Below are positions 23,792 through 27,635 of a stretch of DNA of 27,635 nucleotides, piece after piece (position 1 is the stretch's first letter; the number at the start of each line of letters is the position of its first letter). The notes below the pieces were generated by a model that made no database searches, was not told the origin of the DNA, and saw only the letters and a program-made list of their open reading frames with translations. This stretch comes from Candidatus Gastranaerophilales bacterium. GTDB lineage: Bacteria > Cyanobacteriota > Vampirovibrionia > Gastranaerophilales > Gastranaerophilaceae. A program made the position numbers and the translations under genes. Location: positions 1 through 27,635 of the forward strand of contig CANROV010000005.1 of assembly GCA_947632315.1 (NCBI GenBank), in the 5' to 3' direction.

Positions 23792-23896
23792 AATCCGGAT
23801 CTACAGCCTTCCGCTTGCTAATCGCAAAAGGAAAGCTGTTCGGCAAATTTTCACTCAAACCTTCAATAAAACTGTGAAAATTTACTCGGCCGGATT
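23792..23896 (-). ncRNA. Candidate structured RNA of three helices (unrecognised)
   Basis: A 105-base, about 42% GC segment in otherwise AT-rich spacer, folding on the minus strand. P1: AATCCGG (23890-23896) with CCGGATT (23792-23798) closes the element. P2: AAATTTTCAC with GTGAAAATTT (23874-23883 with 23845-23854), extended by a G-U pair, a G-C pair, a bulged A and two more pairs. P3: CAGCTTTCC with GGAAGGCTG (23830-23838 with 23804-23812) including one G-U pair, then an internal loop, TTGC/GCAA and loop GATTA. The same positions would be A-C mismatches on the plus strand. It begins 11 bases after the stop of the gene at 23908 and is followed by a terminator. It matches no RNA family I know. 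Alternatives: 3'-UTR element, rqcH leader, or a small palindromic mobile repeat. Confidence 0.5.
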
Positions 23897-23907
23897 TATA
23901 TATTATT

Positions 23908-24849
23908 TTATGTGATTAATGAACCTGCTGCTCTAATTCGGTCGTTAACTATTTTATAAGATGTTGTACTTGCTGAATTTGCGATTATATTACTATCCGA
24001 GGCATTTAATATATCATGCGCCCTTAGAGTACCTGTAGCACTACCCATTACTGCACCGACCGTACCGCCGACCACAGCACTTGTTGCCGTAGTAGAAACA
24101 AAATCATTCATATTAAAATCAACATCATCTTCAAATGCGCAATCGATTAAATAATTGGAAGAACCTGAGACAGTACCTGTAATAACACCTGTTCTTGTAC
24201 TTTTTGCCGCACAAGCTGCAATTCCGCTAAGTCCTCCGAAACCGTTTGCATAGGTATTAGCTCCTGTACCTGCCGTTCTGCCTGCTATTGTTCCCGTAAC
24301 AGCACCTGATAGTGCGTCTTTTGCCAATTGTTTTGCGTCAAGTGCATCATTTTCAATTTCGTTTGTAGCTCTATCTGCACACTTAAATCCCGCCTTTGTA
24401 GCTGCCCCTACTGCAGCACCTAATGCTAATGAAGCGCCTCCCGTAACAGGTGCCAATGTCACTGCTGCTATTGCTGCAATACTTGTTGCTATATTTGAAA
24501 ATAAATTCAGACTGCTGTCTTGTTTTTTTGCAAATTCTTCTATTTCGCTTTGAGCTTCTTCAAATGTTATTTCACCATTTTTATACTTTTCAATAGTATC
24601 TTTGCATTTTTCATTACTTGTTCCGATATTTGTAAATTCTTTAAAATCGTTCCAAGCATTTGATATTGCACCCTGTTCATCCATAACGCCGTCTAATTGA
24701 GATTCAAGCTCTTGCGCTCTTGAAACAGTATTATTTGAAAAAATACTCGGATTCCCTAATGCTTCACTAACAGCGGTACTATAAAACCCTGTATTATTTA
24801 CATTATAATCTGCTCTTGGGATATAATCAGTATTTACCGTTTCAACCAT
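23908..24849 (-). CDS. Glycine-zipper, toxin-like hydrophobic protein (unknown)
   Basis: No family recognised with confidence. 313 residues: an N-terminal polar part (1-105) with an acidic helical segment (EKYKNGEITFEEAQSEIEEF), then a Gly/Ala-rich central and C-terminal part with repeated small-xxx-small patterns: SIAAIAAVTLAPVTGGASLA, GAAVGAATKAGFK, LSGAVTGTIAGRTAGTG, TGVITGTVSGSS, SAVVGGTVGAVMGSATG. Such glycine zippers occur in membrane-inserting domains and in the linker region of polymorphic toxins (A-L-S-G-A-V-x-G style). No signal peptide. TATAGT six bases before the ATG without a ribosome binding site suggests a leaderless mRNA. The structured RNA element follows its stop codon. A secreted or pore-forming role is inference. 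Confidence 0.7.
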   Translation of the reverse strand: MVETVNTDYIPRADYNVNNTGFYSTAVSEALGNPSIFSNNTVSRAQELESQLDGVMDEQGAISNAWNDFKEFTNIGTSNEKCKDTIEKYKNGEITFEEAQSEIEEFAKKQDSSLNLFSNIATSIAAIAAVTLAPVTGGASLALGAAVGAATKAGFKCADRATNEIENDALDAKQLAKDALSGAVTGTIAGRTAGTGANTYANGFGGLSGIAACAAKSTRTGVITGTVSGSSNYLIDCAFEDDVDFNMNDFVSTTATSAVVGGTVGAVMGSATGTLRAHDILNASDSNIIANSASTTSYKIVNDRIRAAGSLIT

Positions 24850-24971
24850 AACTTAACTATACCTATACTTTACCTATAAAACCTTACATATATATAAAGT
24901 ATTTTTAGCTTAGAAAATTTACCATCAGTTAACATTTGTTTACAAAATATTATTATAAGATACAGATTAAG

Positions 24972-25346
24972 TTATATTTTAATAATACGATTTTTTATAG
25001 CCTTAACAACGGCATTTATTCTGCCTTTTACTGATAATTTATTATAAATACTGCTGACATGTGCTTTTGCGGTACAAACACTAACATTTAATACATTAGC
25101 AATTTCGCTGTTATTTTTTCCCAGAACCATTTCATTCAACACTTCTATTTCTCGTTTTGTCATAGGAACTTTACACGGAATATGATGGTTAAATCTCATT
25201 TTTTTTAAAAAGAAGAAATTTTTAAAAAAGTTTCTTGTCATTTTAATTTCCAAATAGCAAGGTGCTTCATGCCTGTTTTTGTTTTTTAGTTTGATAGAGT
25301 TGTTATCAACTATTGAAATACTAATATTCTCGCTATTAATTTCCAT
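24972..25346 (-). CDS. LuxR/NarL-type HTH regulator without receiver domain
   Basis: 124-residue regulator. The C-terminal HTH (residues about 61-121) is a textbook LuxR/GerE domain: MTKREIEVLNEMVLGKNNSE, IANVLNVSVCTAKAHVSSIY, then NKLSVKGRINAVVKAI. The N-terminal 60 residues are polar and basic and match no sensor or receiver domain. A longer frame begins at TTG 25412 inside a TATAAT-bearing promoter-like stretch, so I prefer ATG 25344-25346; GGGAGG lies 13 bases upstream, farther than usual. The HTH resembles unit 2 of the tandem LuxR-type protein at 2443, including the 'A-V-x-K-A-I-K-N/Y' end. Its signal and targets are unknown. The next gene upstream is on the same strand 117 bases away. 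Confidence 0.8.
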   Translation of the reverse strand: MEINSENISISIVDNNSIKLKNKNRHEAPCYLEIKMTRNFFKNFFFLKKMRFNHHIPCKVPMTKREIEVLNEMVLGKNNSEIANVLNVSVCTAKAHVSSIYNKLSVKGRINAVVKAIKNRIIKI

Positions 25347-25463
25347 AAAAAATTTTATGCCTCCCAATGATATATTATTCTTCAAAATATAAATTACAGA
25401 ATTATAATACAATAGTCAGAAATAAAAAATACTAACGTATTTTCTTATTTGTATTTTTATTTT

Positions 25464-25877
25464 TTAATTTTCCAAAGAATTTATTTCATCCAAATAATTA
25501 GGGTTTGCAATTAATTTATCAATAATATCTTTAAGTTGATTATTATTGGTAATATTTAAAGTATCCTGCAAATAATTAGGATTAAGTGATAATTTTTCAA
25601 CTATATTTAAAAGTGCCTTATGAGATTGAATTTCTTGTTCAAATCCGTTTTGAAGAATATTTTTTTCAGAGACTTTTTCTGCTTCTCCATTTACATTATG
25701 ATGTCCCGTTAAAAATTCTTTTGTCTCATTAAAAATTTGTATAAAAATATTTTGATTATCTGTTTTTTTTAAATTTATATTATCGCAGATTAAATCCATT
25801 ACATCCAGACCTGATGTTTGATTTTGTGAAAACACTTTATTTTCTTCATAACCGTCAAAATTATTTAATTCTGACAT
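25464..25877 (-). CDS. Small unrecognised protein with NPNYL repeats
   Basis: 137 residues, acidic, no signal peptide or membrane segment; family unknown. The N-terminal half is Asn-rich and probably disordered. The C-terminal half (about 85-137) is helical and holds two similar units: IVEKLSLNPNYLQDTLN and IIDKLIANPNYLDEINS, each K-L-x-x-N-P-N-Y-L, 31 residues apart. I chose the ATG at 25875-25877 because AAAGG lies seven bases before it; the longer frame starts with TTG at 25892 and would include the ribosome binding site as codons. It is on the same strand as the WG-repeat gene (99 bases upstream) and the LuxR gene downstream. A role cannot be proposed. Confidence 0.65.
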   Translation of the reverse strand: MSELNNFDGYEENKVFSQNQTSGLDVMDLICDNINLKKTDNQNIFIQIFNETKEFLTGHHNVNGEAEKVSEKNILQNGFEQEIQSHKALLNIVEKLSLNPNYLQDTLNITNNNQLKDIIDKLIANPNYLDEINSLEN

Positions 25878-25976
25878 CCATCTGCCTTTCAATAAAAGTA
25901 CATATTTTGTATCGGCAGAATATTTTTTTATCTTTAATAAAAAATTGATTTTTTTTACATTAATTAATAAACAATT

Positions 25977-27512
25977 CTATTTTTTATTTTTTTCTTTTTT
26001 ATCATTAACTTTTACACGGTTTAAAGGTTTTGAAATTTTAAATGATAAATTATCCAAAAAGTCATACAAATACCATAAGCCAAAGACAACTCCCACGACT
26101 ACACCGCCCAATATTTCTTCGTACAAGGGCATTTTATAGCGTTTATGCCGTTTTGGTTTTTGATTTTCCTTTATTGCATTTGAATATGCTTTATTTATTT
26201 CTTCATCATCAGTAAACAATTTTGTTTTTTGTTTTTTAAAAACATTTTGTTCAGTTTCTTCATCTTGTTCTTCATCTTGTTCTTTTGCAATTGAAATTAA
26301 GTATTTTTTATTTATTTTTTCTTCTTCTTCTAATAAATCAATATTAGTTTCTGAATTATAAGTATCATTCTTTGAGACAGAAAATTCAGACTCAATTTCC
26401 CCTGTTTTGGGGTTAATATTAAAATATTTACTTCCTTGTCTTGCAATATAATCAAAATCCCTTGAAGGATTACTTATACTGTCATATATAAACGGAATAA
26501 ATGTTGTAAATTGCTCCGTTTCGGAATTAAACCTTACTATTCCGAATTTCCCCTTATCTTTAACTTTGATATTATAATTATTATCAAAGTAATAATATTC
26601 AAAATCAATAAATTCTTTATCTGTTAACAAGGGTTTTAGTAATTCTTTGCCGGAATTTATCTGAGGGTTTTCGTTTTTAGCCGATTTATTTCTGATTTTA
26701 TCTTTTAGATAATATAAATCATATTTGTTATTATCTTTTTTAATTACTACCAAGTCAGATATTTTTTCATATTCATAAATATTATTATTAAAAATTACAT
26801 TTCCGTCTTTATCATAAACACTATATTTATTATTCAGTTGTGCGATAAGAAGATTTTCATTCAAATATAAAACATCATTATATTTAGCGGGAATTATACA
26901 TTTCTCCTTTTCAATACTATATACACCCTTTTTCTTATTTAAAAAAACCCATAAAGTTCCATTCCTGTTAAAATATGCACTTTCATAGGGTAATTGAGTA
27001 ATTTTTTCATCGGTTATAAGCATTAGTTTTTGATTATTTTTCAGTATATATTCAGAATCAGTAGCCGGATGGTGATAATAGCTATGAAATTCTATAGGCA
27101 GAATTATATTATTTTGATAATCAATAAGTCCGAATTTTTCATTATCTCTAACAACTAAATATTTTCCGAAGTTTGGAATAATATAATCATAAACGGCAGG
27201 AATAACAAGTTCGCCGTTCCAGGAATACAGCTCGCTTTTTGAATCTTTTTCTTTTTTTGTCTTAAAATAGCAAGCAGTGTCGACAGATAATTCCGAATAC
27301 TTTACGGGAAGTATTAAGTCGCCGTCAAGAGAAACAACTCCATACTTTTTGTTTTTTATTACTTTATATAAATAAAGCTTTTTATCCGAAGAATTTTTAT
27401 CATAACAATACTGTTTACTTGAAATTTGGTATGATTTAGCAAATACAATGTCAGGGAAATTCAAATTTATAAACAAAAGAAGTAAAATTGAAGAAATTAT
27501 TTTTTTAAGCAT
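25977..27512 (-). CDS. WG-repeat exported protein with C-terminal membrane anchor
   Basis: 511 residues. A signal peptide covers residues 1-25 (IISSILLLLFINLNF, cleavage likely after VFA). Six WG-type (KWG) repeats follow, for example KYGVVSLDGDLILPVKYSEL, SELYSWNGELVIPAVYDYI, KFGLIDYQNNIILPIEF, KKGVYSIEKEKCIIPAKYND and KFGIVRFNSETEQ, giving a beta-propeller-like fold. A charged, Glu/Lys-rich linker (about 385-455) leads to one C-terminal membrane helix (about 467-486: ILGGVVVGVVFGLWYLYDFL) and a basic tail, so the repeats face the periplasm or outside. WG proteins are thought to bind proteins or ligands; no specific function is assigned. The -10 TATAAT with TG extension at 27543-27551 predicts a 24-base leader. 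Confidence 0.85.
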   Translation of the reverse strand: MLKKIISSILLLLFINLNFPDIVFAKSYQISSKQYCYDKNSSDKKLYLYKVIKNKKYGVVSLDGDLILPVKYSELSVDTACYFKTKKEKDSKSELYSWNGELVIPAVYDYIIPNFGKYLVVRDNEKFGLIDYQNNIILPIEFHSYYHHPATDSEYILKNNQKLMLITDEKITQLPYESAYFNRNGTLWVFLNKKKGVYSIEKEKCIIPAKYNDVLYLNENLLIAQLNNKYSVYDKDGNVIFNNNIYEYEKISDLVVIKKDNNKYDLYYLKDKIRNKSAKNENPQINSGKELLKPLLTDKEFIDFEYYYFDNNYNIKVKDKGKFGIVRFNSETEQFTTFIPFIYDSISNPSRDFDYIARQGSKYFNINPKTGEIESEFSVSKNDTYNSETNIDLLEEEEKINKKYLISIAKEQDEEQDEETEQNVFKKQKTKLFTDDEEINKAYSNAIKENQKPKRHKRYKMPLYEEILGGVVVGVVFGLWYLYDFLDNLSFKISKPLNRVKVNDKKEKNKK

Positions 27513-27542
27513 AATTAACTCATTTATATTTAAACAAATAGT

Positions 27543-27551
27543 ATTATATCA
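27543..27551 (-). promoter_or_regulatory. Extended -10 element of the WG-repeat gene
   Basis: Leftward TGATATAAT: consensus -10 TATAAT at 27543-27548 preceded by TG. The place where a -35 would be (27566-27571) is in a run of C, so this promoter would rely on the extended -10 or has lost its upstream half. Confidence 0.5.
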
Positions 27552-27564
27552 TATTTTCCCTATT

Positions 27565-27635
27565 CCCCCCCCCCAAAAAAAATTGCGAGGGGTCCCCTAC
27601 AGAATTTGAGGGCCGTGGTTGATGGTGTACGGCAG
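27565..27635. other. Compositionally foreign right end (C10-A8 run, GC-rich tail)
   Basis: Ten C at 27565-27574, eight A at 27575-27582, then GCGAGGGGTCCCC (27585-27597), including the palindrome GGGGTCCCC, and about 40 more GC-rich bases. Nothing else in the window looks like this. I see no gene in it. It may be an assembly junction, adaptor or contaminating sequence, or the edge of another element. Confidence 0.6.

Noticed and set aside
25347..25412. TTG start at 25412 for the LuxR-type gene
   Set aside because: The extra 22 codons overlap a TATAAT-like promoter stretch and are hydrophobic without matching the family.
1..27635. CRISPR arrays, tRNA or rRNA genes, insertion sequences, integrases
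   Set aside because: No regularly spaced repeats, cloverleaf-like segments, conserved rRNA stretches or transposase motifs were seen on reading either strand.

Overview
The window is about 27.6 kb of very AT-rich bacterial DNA, densely coding, with genes on both strands and short gaps. I see no rRNA, tRNA, CRISPR array, insertion sequence or integrase. An autotransporter with signal peptide and beta-barrel shows that the cell has an outer membrane. RqcH/NFACT, a flotillin/NfeD pair, a PnuC transporter, many tiny XRE regulators and two large membrane proteins with short F-K/N-G type motifs fit a gut commensal of the Gastranaerophilales (non-photosynthetic Cyanobacteria, 'Melainabacteria'). That placement is inference; another AT-rich diderm is possible.

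Left part (1-7.6 kb): the first 79 codons of phosphoglycerate mutase GpmI run off the left edge. A complete HipBA toxin-antitoxin pair follows, with three look-alike operators around its promoter. Then come a small XRE regulator, a double-HTH LuxR-type regulator, a second XRE regulator, a large SWIM/SNF2 helicase, a SprA-like HExxH protein and a third XRE regulator.

Middle (7.6-13.6 kb): a CDP-glycerol synthesising cytidylyltransferase (TagD type) ends at a perfect bidirectional terminator shared with the flotillin-NfeD operon. A glycosyltransferase and a PnuC transporter overlap tail to tail. PnuC diverges from an unrecognised membrane protein over a palindromic -10 box.

Cell-surface block (13.6-17.6 kb): a membrane-anchored SGNH/DltD-like protein carries an exact 83-codon tandem duplication. 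A chlamydial-Pmp-like autotransporter is cut into two by one in-frame TAA codon.

Right part (17.7-27.6 kb): a UvrD-type helicase, a 348-base gap holding a leftward terminator, a second large membrane protein related in layout to the 12.4 kb one, RqcH, a glycine-zipper protein, a LuxR-type regulator, a small unknown protein and a WG-repeat surface protein. Between RqcH and the glycine-zipper gene lies a GC-richer segment that folds on the minus strand into three helices with strand-specific G-U pairs and is followed by a terminator. It is the best candidate for an undescribed element. The last ~70 bases (C10-A8, then GC-rich DNA) look foreign to the rest and may be an assembly junction.

Two classes of translation start are visible. 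Some genes have clear Shine-Dalgarno sequences. Others have a -10 box 4-8 bases before the ATG and no ribosome binding site, which suggests leaderless mRNAs.
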